A stretch of DNA of 33,864 bases from Priapulus caudatus (GCF_000485595.1 NW_014578707.1:2000-35863), one strand, 5' to 3'; positions 1-11,012 are shown, numbered from the stretch's first letter. Translations and numbers: made by a program. Notes: generated from the letters alone by a model not told the origin.

Positions 1-99
<99 letters not shown>

Positions 100-109
100 T
101 CCCCTCCCC

Positions 110-142
<33 letters not shown>
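1..142. repeat. (CT)n microsatellite
   Basis: Almost pure CT dinucleotide, interrupted near 96-113 by a short TTCTTCCCCTCCCCC patch. It runs off the left edge, so its full length is unknown. Positions 143-266 after it hold no recognisable gene. Confidence 0.97.
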
Positions 143-145
<3 letters not shown>

Positions 146-266
146 AGCGAGAATAGATAGGAAAAAGTGACCGAGTATCAGCAATTCCATTAGCCCTCTG
201 AGAGGCAATTGTGCGTCTATCTACATAATCTGCATAATCTTAGGAGCGAAGGAAAATTAACTTGAG

Positions 267-420
267 ATGGTTATCAGCAGCAGTAGCAGCAACAGCAACA
301 GCAGCAGCAGTACCACCAGCAGCAACAGCAGCAGCAACAAGAGCAGCAGCAGCAGTAGTAGCAGTACCACCAGCAGCAACAGCAGCAGCAGCAGCAGTAG
401 CAGCAGCAGTAGTAGCAGTA
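267..420. repeat. (AGC)n trinucleotide repeat, imperfect
   Basis: AGC/AAC/AGT triplets with two ACCACC interruptions. It is open in several frames (Ser, Ala/Val or Leu runs), which is a property of the triplet and not evidence for a gene. It ends at the assembly gap. Confidence 0.95.
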
Positions 421-421
421 N
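421..421. other. assembly gap (single N)
   Basis: One ambiguous base exactly where the AGC repeat changes to polypyrimidine. A second single N at 20952 lies at the outer edge of a homologous inverted block. Both probably mark repeat-caused assembly breaks of unknown true size. Confidence 0.8.
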
Positions 422-1415
422 CCTCCCTTCCTCCTCCTTCCCCCTCCACTCTCCCCCTCCTTCCTCCTCCGCACCTTCTCCCGCCTCTTCGTGTCCACCA
501 CGTCGTCTCCCACATTCTCCCTCTCCTCCTTCATCCACCTTCCGTCCGCCCCCCCACCTCCTCCCCTCCTCTCTCTCTCCTCCGACCACCTATTCTCCCC
601 CACCTTCTCCCCCCTCTCCTTCCACCACCTGCTTCACTCCTCCTTCGACCTCCTGCCTGTATCACTGTTCAACATATGAATGATAAACACCAAGTGAGCT
701 AAATGTCCGCGGGGGGGTAATTGTCCGGGCGGGTAAAGTGTCGCGTCAGGTAAATGTCCAGGGGGTAAAATGCTCCGTCGCGGGGGGTAAATTGTTCGCG
801 GGCGGTAATTGTCCGCGCGCGTAATGTCCGGGGCGGTACGTGTCCGTTGGGCGTAACTGTCCGGGGGTAAAAAAACTAGAAAAAATTTTGTCCGGCGGGG
901 TAATTTGTCGGGGGTGATCTGTCGGTGGGTGAAAGGCATGGGGTAATTGTCGGGCGGTAATTGTCGGCGGGTAATTCGTCCGGGGCGGTAAATGGCCGGG
1001 GCGGTAATTGGTCCGGGGGAAATGTCGGCGACGTAAAATGTCCGTGCGGGGTAATTTGCTCCGGGAGGTAAATGGTCTGGGGGGTAAATGTCCCGGGGGG
1101 TAATTTGGCGGGGGGTAAATGTCCGGGGGGTATTTATCCGGGGCGGTATATTGATCCGGCGGGGTAAGGGATGTCCGGGGGGTGATTATCCGAGGGGTAA
1201 ATGTCGGGGGGTAATCTGTCACGCGGCCGGGCGTGATTGTCCGGGGGCGTGAATGGATGGAGTAAATAGCAGACGGGCGCGGTAATTTGCTCGGGCGTAA
1301 TTGTCCGGCGGTGATTGTCGGGGCGTATCAAATTTGTTCCTGCATACGCATATATACATTCATAATACCAACATATACATGTACCAGGTAAGTATACATA
1401 TATATATATATACAT
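422..1415 (+). repeat. composite repeat, left copy: polypyrimidine block plus GTCCGGGG minisatellite plus TA tract
   Basis: Three parts occur in order. 422-660 is a CTCC/CTTC polypyrimidine block. 661-700 is a short complex junction containing atcactgtt and aaacaccaagt. About 700-1335 is a degenerate minisatellite with a 14-17 base unit near GTCCGGGGGGTAATT. It ends in ATATAC/TA-rich DNA at 1340-1415. The same three parts and the same junction words occur in reverse complement at 19440-20950, so this is one dispersed repeat in two inverted copies. The unit length wanders by one to three bases between copies. No protein is supported, although a Pro-rich minus-strand frame stays open across 746-1222. 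Confidence 0.85.
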
Positions 1416-2139
1416 ATACACTTACATATTATATAAACTGATATAATTTACCCTAGACATGAATCACATTACATTACGGAGACACCTTTTTTTTTTTCTT
1501 CAAAAAGCTACGAAACTCGCGTGGACAATGCCACGCGCAAACTCCACGACATGGCGCTTCGCTCTGGCTCAATTTCTGCTGTATTTAGCCTGAGTGTGGG
1601 AAGGGGGCGCTGCATGCAGTTTGGCGCGCGGCGCAAGATTACGAAACAGTGGCGATGCGTCACGCTGATTTCAGCTCATCCGGCCACCAGGGGGCCGTCA
1701 TCGTTACTTAAACGTAGATCTCCATATATAGAGAAGTTGCGCCCTGACGGAGTTCGTCGACAAATCGATCACGTAGTCGCTGGACGCCATGTTGTTCCAA
1801 ATGGATCCACACCGCTGCCGCTCAGGTACAGCGCTTATGGATACGACTGTCAATGGTCCTTAGTAATTAATTAGACTATCGCTGCTTCAATAAACTCAGA
1901 CAACTTCACAGAGCATTTAATAGCTCAAGAATGATGCTCCATGTGCTAATCTATGAGTTCTAGAAATGTTACTGAAATTCCGTCTGCGCCGCCATATGAT
2001 GTTTAATGTACACTTTGCTTACCGCCTCATAAGGTGGGCGTATATTCCTATAGGCATACGCGCGTAGTATTTGCCAAATCTAATTAACACTCGCGCTTCA
2101 AAACTCCAGAATCCAGAGATCAATAGATAACACACGTGT

Positions 2140-2370
2140 ATTCTGCCACATGCACGCACACACTCGATGCACGCAAACGTTTCGTTTAACGTGCCACACG
2201 CAGCACGCACACACGCACGTTCAGGTGCATACTGCACATGCAACGCAACACTCATGCACGCCACGTGTAGTGCACAGCGCACGCCACGCCACGTCACGTT
2301 GCATATGGCACACGCACGCACGCACGCATGCACGCACGTGTGCATACACACGCGCACGCTCAGCATAATA
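2140..2370. repeat. ACGC/CACA-rich low-complexity tract
   Basis: Dense acgc, cacgca and acacgc words with scattered complex bases, lying between the two arms of the foldback-like element. Open frames here on both strands (Cys/Ala/Val-rich or His/Thr-rich) reflect the repeat and not a gene. Confidence 0.7.
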
Positions 2371-2406
2371 ATAGCTTCGGTGTTGTCTGTAGACGCTACA
2401 TAATCG

Positions 2407-2437
2407 CTAACTCGAGTTAACGCTTAACTCGAGTTAG
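2407..2437. repeat. nested palindrome
   Basis: ctaactcgagttaa at 2407-2420 is repeated as its exact reverse complement at 2424-2437 across a 3-base spacer. Each half contains the 12-base palindrome taactcgagtta. Confidence 0.85.
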
Positions 2438-2477
2438 GTTCGTCGTGTAGGACGAGGCACAGATGTAGCATCGCGGT

Positions 2478-2516
2478 CCCTTAATTACAAAGGGGATATA
2501 ACTGGGTAATTAAGGG
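2478..2516. repeat. hairpin, 11 bp perfect stem
   Basis: cccttaattac (2478-2488) pairs perfectly with gtaattaaggg (2506-2516) across a 17-base loop. It contains TTAA, a target motif of some DNA transposons, but no element ends are visible. Confidence 0.8.
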
Positions 2517-2691
2517 TATAACATAAATTAAGGATGTAGTGTAAACCAGTCGCCACAAAGAGACACAAAACACGCACACGGCGGCGTCGGCACCGCGCGC
2601 CTGTGCTTTCTCTCGCGGATCAGAAACCAGAACCTGTAACAGCAATGCTGCTCGCCCAACAGATGCCCGCGGCGCCGGCTGTGTCTAGATA

Positions 2692-2747
2692 GACTTAGGG
2701 GTCCCTATATACAAAGGGAAATTTGTATACTTGGGACCCTAGATAGT
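2692..2747. repeat. long imperfect hairpin
   Basis: About 24 bases on the left (2692-2715) pair imperfectly with 2722-2747 around a 6-base loop, gggaaa. Continuous stretches include tatacaaa with tttgtata, and gggtccc with gggaccc. It may be the core of a small MITE. No function is assigned. Confidence 0.7.
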
Positions 2748-3009
2748 CATATTACACAACAACCGCCTAGTCTAGCTCCACTGACTAATTCATTTGCAAA
2801 CACGGTGAAAACATGGTACAGCTGCGCAGCGAGTGGAGAGTGGAACGCATTTATCTGTGAATTACAATTGTCCATATTCTTCCAAAAATTATTTTTATTA
2901 GAAGATGGTTGCTGGGATGGTTAAATACTGTTTTATGTTTTTTATGGCTGGCATCTTCCATAACTTCACCGTTCCACTACAGTGCTGCTACACGCGGCTA
3001 ATGGCCGGT

Positions 3010-4050
3010 TAGCGGATTTAAAGTGTACATAAACTATTCATACATATTTTATGGCTGCGAACGATTTGACGTTACATTTTCGAGAAATTAGATACATATA
3101 AACACATGTTAGTTATCTATAATCTCGTTGAGATTCTTGAGTTTCCTTGAAAGCACGCGAGTGGTGTTAATAATTAGTAAATACGGCTACGCGCCGATAT
3201 CGCCACATAGGAAGATATCGCACGGGCGTATGGGGGTTAAGGAAAGTGTACCAAACTAAACTATCATATTGGCGCCTGTCGCGAACGATTTGAGTAACAT
3301 TTCTAGAAATCTAGATAACCATGGACACATGTCTCTAGCTATAATCTCTGTGAATTTTGAGTTTATTGAGCGCGAGTGGTTCTAAATTATTAGCAAATAT
3401 TTCTAGCGCGGTATTTGCACCATAGGAAATATACGCACGCGCTATGGGCGAGCAGAGAAGAGTGTGATCAGGAGAAACTATCATATGGCGCGAACGATTT
3501 GAGTTTTACATTTCCTAGAAATCTAGATACACGATGGACACATGTTTAGCATATAATCTCTGTGAATTTTGAGTTTATGGACCGCGCAGTGGTTTAATTA
3601 ATTCGCCAGAATATCGTACGCGCGGGGTTATCGCCGCACATAGAATATTATGCACGCTATGGGCCGCGTAAGAAAGTGGCTACAATTAACTATATATGGC
3701 GCGAACGATTGAAGTTAACATGTGTTGCTTAGTAGAAGCTGAGGACACATGGCAAAATGTCTTATGTCTGTGGATCGTGTCTCTGGGTGAATTTTGAGTT
3801 TATTGAAGCGCGACGTGGTTTCAATTAATTAGCAGAAAATATCGACGCGCGGTGTTCTTATCCATCATAGGACGTATACGCACGGCTGTGCGCGGGGTGA
3901 GAAAGTGCTACATTAAACTATTCATAGGCCGCGAACGATTTGAGTTACATTTCTATAAATCTAGCATACACATTAGAGCCACATGTCTTCAGCTATAATC
4001 TCTGTGAATTTGAGTTTATTGAGCAGCGATTAGTCTATTTAATTACTACG
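3010..4050 (+). repeat. tandem repeat, unit about 210-230 bp, about five copies
   Basis: The anchor word gcgaacgatt recurs at 3057, 3281, 3490, 3701 and 3931 (spacings 224, 209, 211 and 230). Each copy also has a variant of catttctagaaatctaga, ataatctctgtgaatttt, gagtttattgagcgcg, taattagcaaatat and atacgcacgc. A sixth copy lies in reverse complement at about 1870-2130. Copies differ by many one- to four-base indels. Confidence 0.85.
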
Positions 4051-4240
4051 GACCATTGCCTACACGTATCCTCACAGCGCGGATACTTAAGCGGCAGCCT
4101 GTTGTGGATTCATTTGTAAACATATTGGCGTCAAATCCTGGGTGCGTCGCCTACTCGTCTCTTATATAGGCGGACTCTACTTAAACGGACTTCCAGTGGG
4201 ACCTTATCAATCGGATTGATACGTCACTCCCTGGCGTCAG

Positions 4241-4971
4241 TGCTAACGTAAACGAAGCATAGAATTAGCAAACACAACAAAGACAATAACGGAGAAAAAA
4301 AACACGCACACAACGGCAATATACTTGTAACGGCATAAATCATGTTTTCGCAGACGATAGAGGAGACACTCTCGCACAGGGTAGCGATGAACACGCGCGG
4401 GTTTGGAAAAAATCGAAGCGCGGCGACGGCGCTTGACGGCGACGACGATGACGATGCATTTAAGCATCACGTGGGAACAAATATCAGTGTGATTAAGCCA
4501 GAGAGGAGAGCGTTATGTTCATCATTTCCCCTTCTTTCACCGACGAGAAAAAAAGACGACAGCGTGACGTAAGAGTGCGTGATGACGTGATTTCACGTGG
4601 TGACGGAAGAGCAGCCGATGACGTATGATCGCGTCTTAGCTACGAAGTTTTATCGGGTATATGAGACGATGAGATGTCGTGAATTCCTCGTCTCGACCAC
4701 ACCCTGTGGAGCAAGGAAAGCACGCACCACCATCCCACGCGATGTAGAACCAAGTCGTGCCACGATGCGCGCACGTGTTGAAAAACATGCACACGCACAC
4801 TTGACACTAAAAATCCATGCAAAAACGAGAAAAAAAAACAAAGAACAAAACCTTGCGAGTCTATGCGATGATGGGGTCCGCAATATGGCGCCCACGGTAA
4901 CCATGGTGACGCGACCAAACAAAAAACAAAATCTCACAGATCAATGTATAACAGCTATATCAATTATATAG

Positions 4972-5036
<65 letters not shown>

Positions 5037-5420
5037 ATATACATTAATAATATAAGCATATATATAATTATAATTTTAGTCCAATTGAAATATCAGTTGT
5101 CATAGATAGATCGGTGAGGTATCAACGAGTGCAATATATCTATGTGAGGGACTGGAGAAAAGCTGGGTAGCAACGGGGGGGGGGTCAGCATGCATGGCAA
5201 GTCGCACACGCTCACACTGACTTACTGCTCGTGCGTGCGTGCGTGCGTGATTCACTTTCCGAGCAGAGCCAAGCGATCGGTAGAAGACAGTCTTATCGTC
5301 GACGTCAGCTACATCCGGCGAAGAAACGAAGAAGAAGATGATGATGAAGATGAAGAAGAACGACGTAAGCACCTCGCGCAGCAGCACAACGTCATATCGC
5401 CCGCAGCCGCTGGGATTTGG
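4241..5420. other. no supported gene; low-complexity DNA with (AT)n at 4975-5045
   Basis: Short open frames occur on both strands (for example 4342-4572 + and 4597-4971 +), but none is recognisable and opposite-strand frames overlap them. TGACGT half-sites occur at 4565, 4583 and 4619. An almost pure (AT)n microsatellite covers about 4975-5045. An acidic Glu/Asp-rich frame at 5305-5365 comes from a GAA/GAT repeat. Confidence 0.6.
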
Positions 5421-5422
5421 TG

Positions 5423-5566
5423 TGACGTCATCGCTTGACTACTACGTCATATCCGACCCGCGCATCGGCCATTGCAGTTGGTGACGTCATCGCGTGACGA
5501 CAACGTCAGATTCTTCTCGGATTGGCGTAACGTCATCGTATTGCGATTGACATCAGCGTGACGTCA
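5423..5566. promoter_or_regulatory. cluster of CRE palindromes (TGACGTCA)
   Basis: Three perfect TGACGTCA sites lie at 5423-5430, 5482-5489 and 5559-5566. A one-mismatch site (taacgtca, 5528-5535) and extra ACGTCA/TGACG half-sites lie between them. CREB/ATF bZIP proteins bind this palindrome. No nearby gene start is recognised, so a regulatory role is inferred only. Confidence 0.4.
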
Positions 5567-5733
5567 TCTCTCTACCTGCGGTAGTTTTTTGCCTGCGCTG
5601 AATGCATGTCATGCTGGGTGGGTGTAGGGGGTGGGGAGGGTGGTCCTAGCTTTAAATCTAGATCTACTCGATTTCTTTTTGGGATAGACAACTATGCATA
5701 GACATATTCTAGCCGCAAATAGTAACGTTTATA

Positions 5734-6625
5734 GCCAGTAGATGTCGCTAGGAACAGTTGCCGGTGCCCGTCCTAGTCATGTTTGGAGTCTCCGTGTGTT
5801 TTCCCAAACAAATATTCTCCAATCTCCTATTTAGTCCGGGAGCCAAACCCCGATTTTGGGCGGAACCCTGCACTGAGAGTTAAAGTTTTTTTCTTTGCTG
5901 ATTCTTGTAGGACTAGGTACTTGGTCTTCAACTTTACTATGTGGATGACAACCCGTCGACCCTTGAGCAATTTTCTGTATTAACCCTTTTGTGTAGAGAG
6001 CGTCACACTCAAAAATCGGCGAAAAAATTAGGGGTGGGGAAACAAAAGTCTAGATCTGTGTTGTTTAAAGTAATGGATCATGGGACCACTCCACAATGTT
6101 GCGTATTTAAGACAGCTCTTTCTAATAATAGTTGAATAATGAGTCACTGGAGGTCAAAAGGTCACCAATTTTTGACCTTCTCGGGCAAATGCTTAATATT
6201 GCTTTTGCACCCTCATTGGACAAGAATCAGGCTCTATGGTGGCTTTTTACCCTAAATTGTTACAAGGAGATGTCCCTGCTATATTTTAAACCACCCATGT
6301 TCAAATATGGTTTGACATGTTAACCAACCTATTTACAAAAGAAAGCCAAGGTGATGTGCTAAAATCAGTGTTTTTATTACCAAAAGTTGATAACGCTATG
6401 AGATAATCAGATCGGTCGATCTAGAGCACACCAGTTGCTCCACGCACATATTGCAATGGGGAAGTTCAGACTTTAGTCTAGTGTGGCATATTTGTGCAAA
6501 ACTTAACAAGGGTAACCAAAGCATAACAAGCAGCACAGTTAACTGCTAGTCAGTTGTTCTCGGTATGAACTGACTAGCGCTCATTTTTAAATAAACCAGG
6601 CCCATATGTAGTTCCATACATTTCA
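5734..6625 (+). repeat. left terminal inverted repeat of the DNA transposon
   Basis: About 890 bp matching the reverse complement of 8840-9777. The homology weakens outside about 5770, so the true tip is approximate. The short + strand frames at 5783-6323 belong to this repeat and are not separate genes. Confidence 0.7.
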
Positions 6626-6683
6626 TTTATTCTTAAAAAATTCCTCATTAAATACTTGATCTTTTCATAACTAGGCATGCTCT

Positions 6684-7871
6684 ATGTCAAATGTTGGCCA
6701 CTCGTCTACTGTTGTCTCGGCGAATAAAAGAATATGTAGTCCGTATTTTTTAAGAAGTGTTTCAGTTCCTAACAATCAGCCCTCTCTAGAACAATCGATG
6801 CTGTCAGATGCCACAACAACATTGTTATCCGCAGAAAGTAGAAGTGTGCATTTGAGCCCATGGACCCTGCAAACCACTCAGGAAGGGATAGTGATTATCG
6901 TAATTAACTTGGGGCCAAATTGGCAAACGCTGAGGCAATGTCCAGAACCCTTCATTTGGAAAGAAAGAAACAGATATGAGAATTTGAAAACAAATGGGCC
7001 AGACGCGGTTTTTTATGGAACCATTCTCAAGAAGGTTGTGTTACAATGGACACTGCTGAGGAAGCAGGGAGGATCCTTGGCGACTACAAGAGGTAACGGA
7101 CTTAAATGCCATTTATGCACGAATCATTGTGTTGCTATCCGAGTTTCGCAGGATATTGATATGAAGCATGTTCTCTCCTCATGAACTTGCACAGTGCCAA
7201 CATCGATGTTAACATGATAAGGATTGAGGCATTGCCCACAAACAAGTCACGCCAAAGAAGATTCTCCAAGCTAGAAGTCTCGCCAGTAGAAAATACAGGC
7301 ATTGATGATATGATGTGTGATAGACGGTTCCTGCTTTGTGTTGAGTGATCCACTGGTCGAGGCTGGTCATTTAAGATGTATGTTTCAAATGTGAAGGAAC
7401 GTACAAGGACTCTTGAAGGATTATGCAGGTGTACTAGTATTCGACCATTACAGAGATTTTAGCAGCGAAATCTGTGGCCAGGGAAAGGAAAGAGAGGCCG
7501 GGGCCAGTAGCAGGTCTGTCCATCTCCAAGCGTAAGACAACCTCTGGCCACCCCAGAAGGTTAGAACTTACTGTCACTGAAACAAGGAAACAGATTATGC
7601 CAGATCATCTAATGATGAACTGTCTTCAGGAGAGTCTTTACCTACAAAGACAGCAGCCGGCAGTAAGACAGAGGCTTGTTATCACAGCGGAAAGCAAACA
7701 CTTCCACTTGAAACATTCACAATGATGGGAATCAGAAACATCATGAGACCTCACAACGACATGAGGAAGCGGAAGAATATTATTGTCAACAGGTATTGCG
7801 CGCTTGCAGAGATGGAAATCCATTACAGGTGATGTCTGGATGCAGCAGATGTGTTTGCCCTACTAGTTTCT
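6684..7871 (+). pseudogene. broken ORF fragments of the DNA transposon, probable transposase remnant
   Basis: A 166-codon frame (6684-7184) ends with a Cys cluster, CHLCTNHC. A second readable stretch covers about 7189-7347, another 7474-7725, and a last one near 7740-7870 contains CSRCVC. All are on the + strand in different frames, as expected for one gene broken by frameshifts. The paired cysteines could be zinc-binding, but no DDE/D motif or named domain is visible. The position between two long inverted repeats is the main reason to call it a transposase relic. Family not recognised. Confidence 0.35.
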
Positions 7872-8109
7872 TACTATTATGATCGAAGTGAACTCAAGTT
7901 CCCCAGTCATCATGGAATCACCAGTTGAAAGGGTTAGACGGCGATGGAACAGTTTGGTGCAGACAGGGCAAAAAAAAAACACCAGATGATCCGCCCTCAA
8001 AAATCTCCTTCAAGCGCACGCCCTTCTGCAGGTTGCGACACGATTGCACATACTTCGATCGGAATTGGTAAAGGAACTGTAATCAGAGTCCTTAAGGGCT
8101 GGCCACACC

Positions 8110-8505
8110 TTGTCTGGCATGTTGGCTGACGTAACTGTGAACTTGTCTGATGTGCTACAACCAAGCCACAGCATTTGTATTCAGCTTAGCTATGGCAAGG
8201 AAAATGCTGTGGAACTGTCACAAGCGTTCGCATTCAGCTTTGGGCTTGCCCTAAAAATGGCAAGGGCGTCACCTCGTCTCCCAAATATGTTCACTGCCCA
8301 CCTACGACTTAAAGCATTCTTAAAGAATGTAAAAGCGTGCACACTCCAAGCTTCTTTGGCGATCACTTCAGGAAAACAAATCCCCCTCTGTTGGACCAGC
8401 AGGATTTGGATGGATGGAAGCGAAAAGGACACAAAAGACCACTCACCGTGTCTGCCTGCTTCCAGAAAATGCTTTTGTGCCCCAGAATGTATATCCTCTC
8501 GCTGA
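8110..8505 (+). pseudogene. 131-codon frame inside the DNA transposon, unknown
   Basis: Open + strand frame of mixed composition, with a Cys-containing end (CFCAPEC). An 80-codon minus-strand frame overlaps it, so strand assignment is weak. It may be the 3' part of the same broken transposon gene as 6684-7871. No motif is recognised. Confidence 0.25.
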
Positions 8506-8839
8506 TGAAACTGTCGGTTGATTCTGGTGATCGTCCATGCCCTCTAAGAAAGTGCTTCATGCAAAGATGTTGTTCACTTTACCATGCATCAATGTTTTGT
8601 GCTTGCTACAGCAATTGTTTGTTCTAGAGAGCGCTGTGGTTAGAAGTTGTTAAGCTGACACACATATCCTCTAGCCAAACATGGGACTACCATCATTTCA
8701 TTTACATTTCGCCTGAGGACATGTAGATACGAGTGCCAACATTGGACAGTAAGAGCATGCCTATAGTTTATAAAAATATTCAGTAATTAATGAGTAAGTC
8801 CATTATTAAAATCAAACGAAAACTATAATGGAGCTACCT

Positions 8840-9777
8840 AATGGGCTGGTATTTTTAAAAATGATGCCAGTCCAGTTCATCGAAATTTACAACCTGACGT
8901 GCAGTTAACTGGGTGTACATTGTATAGACTTTTGACCCTGTAAGTTTTGCGCAAAAATATGTCACAAATCTTAGCGACTTTAAGCCTCTGACTTTCCCAT
9001 TGCTAATATGTGGTGCGAGCAACGGATTTGCTCTAGAATTGACAAATTGATTAACTCGTAAGGCGTTTATTACAACTGTTTGGGGTAATAAAAACAGCCA
9101 TTTGGGATAGCAACGCAGGACACTTGTCAATTCGGTATATTGAATAGCGTTGGTCAAATATTCAACATATTTGAAACATGGGTGGATTTGAAAATGATAG
9201 CAGGCCATTACCTGAACACAATGTTAAGGGGTAAAAAAGCACCATTTATAGACCTGTTCTTGACCAAGGCAGGGGTGTTAAAGCAAATATTATTTTTAAG
9301 ATTTCGAGGAAGGTAAACCATTTGTAATTTTGGACTTTAGTCCGACACATCATTAATTCACAAAAACCATACCTCTTAGAAAGAGCTTCTTAAATAGCCG
9401 AACACTCTCGCTCTCAAGCTCGGTACATTGATCCATTAGCTTTAAAACACACCAGATCTAGTAAGACTTTTGTTCTCCACCCCTAATTTTCGCACACCTT
9501 TTAAGTTGCCGCTCTTAACACAAAAGGGTTTAATATAGAAAATTGGTTCAAGGGTGGGACGGGTGGTCATCCACGCTAGAAAGTGAAGCCAACCCTAGTC
9601 TACAAGACAGTCGAGCAAGAAAACTGCTTAACTCGTCAGCTGCAGGGTTGACCCCATGGCTCCCGGCACCTAATCTGCGACATTAGACTGGAAAAAACCC
9701 CCAAAACAAGTCGTTGAAGAACGAGTTGGAATCAGCCAACGCGGACGTTGGTGTCAGTCTAGTACACTAAAGATGGC
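8840..9777 (-). repeat. right terminal inverted repeat of the DNA transposon
   Basis: Inverted partner of 5734-6625. The 117-codon minus-strand open frame at 8855-9208 lies wholly inside this repeat and has no matching frame in the left copy, so it is not called as a gene. Confidence 0.7.
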
Positions 9778-9879
9778 GATGTCATTCGCCGGGGCTTGCA
9801 GCTGCACTGACGTAAGCAACGAACAAACCAACATGAAATCAACATGAAAACAAGTTAACGCATTTCTGCCATACTAGGG

Positions 9880-9909
9880 TCTCTCTCTCTCTCTCACACA
9901 CTACACTAA

Positions 9910-9943
<34 letters not shown>

Positions 9944-9948
9944 CTCCT

Positions 9949-9989
<41 letters not shown>

Positions 9990-10029
9990 CTCTCTCTCTC
10001 TCTCTCTCTCGCTCTCACACTCACACTCC

Positions 10030-10061
<32 letters not shown>

Positions 10062-10077
10062 CTCTCTCGCTCTCCTT
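9880..10077. repeat. compound (CT)n / (CA)n microsatellite
   Basis: Alternating CT and CA runs, with the longest (CA)n at about 9951-9986. It lies just outside the right end of the DNA transposon. Confidence 0.95.
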
Positions 10078-10816
10078 CGCCTGGGCGGAAAACACTCCTG
10101 TGACGTCACACATACGTCACAGATCCACGTTACTGTCGTCATAGACCCCACGCGCGTGTTGATTCTTAGCAAAACCCGCGTCCGCTTCCATGCAGAAATT
10201 ATTCCCAAACGAATAATTCCAAAAACGCAAACATCTGAATCACCATCGATACAGAAAACAAGAAGTTACGATGTAAACGTAAAAAATACATGCTGGTGCA
10301 ATGAAGTGTGTGACAATCAAATACATGGACGCAGCTATCGGTTAGACCATAAACGCGGATGATGGGCGCGTATTGCATATTCGAAAAACGCGGATCGAGA
10401 GAGCGAAAACCATGCGTGAAATTGCGCATTCGAGCGAAAAGGTTGCATTTTTTCTTCTAGTTGAAAAACTCCGTACGAACACCGTTACGCACTAATCGCG
10501 AATCTTAACCAAGCATTTTCGAATCGAACTGGTTAATAATATAATATAACCAGGTCAATAATATCTTATTATAATTATATTTATAACGATAATTATTAAT
10601 TGATTATTGACGATGAGTTATAATACAAAGACGCATGAGCTTAACTAACACATGCACACATGCTGAGCTAGCCTACCGACCACGCATGCGCACACTTACT
10701 GCGAGTCCAGATGTAGAATTCAGGTAAAGAATGCACGGGGAAAAATAACACTTCTCTACTCAGTTGTAGGAAGGTGTGTGGGAACATGAGATAGGTAAAG
10801 CGTGTATACTGAAGCA
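10078..10816. other. no supported gene; AT-rich intergenic or intronic DNA
   Basis: A single perfect CRE palindrome lies at 10101-10108. A 7 bp-stem inverted repeat (ctggtta/taaccag) lies at 10529-10553 at the edge of a very AT-rich stretch (10530-10620). The 68-codon + frame at 10156-10362 is unrecognised and overlapped by minus-strand frames. Confidence 0.55.
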
Positions 10817-10818
10817 GG

Positions 10819-10849
<31 letters not shown>

Positions 10850-11012
10850 ACCAAGTAAGGTTTCTACATGACCAGGTAAGGACTCTGCACATAATTAGGT
10901 GTCTATATAAAGGGTATGTGGGCAGGTAAGGTGTCCATATAACCAGGTAAGATATCTGCACATAATTAGGTGTCTATATAAGGTATATTTCGGCACTTCA
11001 CGGGGGACATTC
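10817..11012 (+). repeat. (TA)n tract and 71 bp tandem duplication
   Basis: (TA)n at about 10817-10846 is followed by two copies of a 71 bp unit starting with accaggtaag at 10871 and 10942. Both include cataattaggtgtctatata. Confidence 0.7.

Larger units (their letters stand above)
1640..4240. mobile_element. foldback-like element with tandem units inside its inverted arms
   Basis: The reverse complement of about 1640-2130 aligns with 3780-4240. Shared words include gagtttattgaagc, taattaattact, ggaccattg, agcggcag and gtggatccatttg (gtggattcatttg in the right arm). The left arm holds one copy of a 210-230 bp unit and the right arm about five. The complex outer segments (about 1640-1850 and 4050-4240) are not tandem. 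Between the arms lie ACGC-rich DNA and three hairpins. This architecture resembles foldback elements, whose inverted arms contain direct repeats. I see no transposase and no clear target duplication, so the ends are good only to about 50 bases. Confidence 0.6.
5734..9777 (+). mobile_element. decayed DNA transposon with about 0.9 kb terminal inverted repeats
   Basis: The reverse complement of about 8840-9777 aligns with about 5734-6625 nearly end to end, with substitutions and small indels. Matching landmarks run in the same order: tgtag then ggatgacmacccgtc, taacccttttgtgt, agatctgtgt/agatctggtgt, accacccatgtt(t)caaatatg, ctgtttttattacc, tctagagca, gcaatggg, gcaaaactta and cagttaactgc. The 2.2 kb interior carries only fragmentary + strand reading frames. 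The long inverted repeats recall Mutator-like or other long-TIR families, but I see no catalytic core or target duplication and leave it unclassified. Outer ends are uncertain by tens of bases. Confidence 0.75.

Noticed and set aside
262..702. Ser, Ala/Val or Leu-rich frames across the AGC repeat
   Set aside because: The triplet repeat is open in most frames and the frames cross an assembly gap.
746..1222. Pro/Thr-rich 158-codon minus-strand frame
   Set aside because: Translation of the GTCCGGGG minisatellite; the homologous inverted copy at 19.5-19.9 kb shows the same artefact.
1521..1874. 117-codon plus-strand frame
   Set aside because: It overlaps the arm of the foldback-like element; no recognisable domain and no matching frame in the other arm.
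4597..4971. 124-codon plus-strand frame and overlapping 92-95 codon minus-strand frames
   Set aside because: Neither strand gives a recognisable protein; competing frames of equal quality.
5267..5364. Possible 98-base exon (gagcag acceptor, gacgtaagc donor) coding an acidic segment
   Set aside because: The acceptor lacks a pyrimidine tract, and the acidic run comes from a GAA/GAT repeat; no homology recognised.
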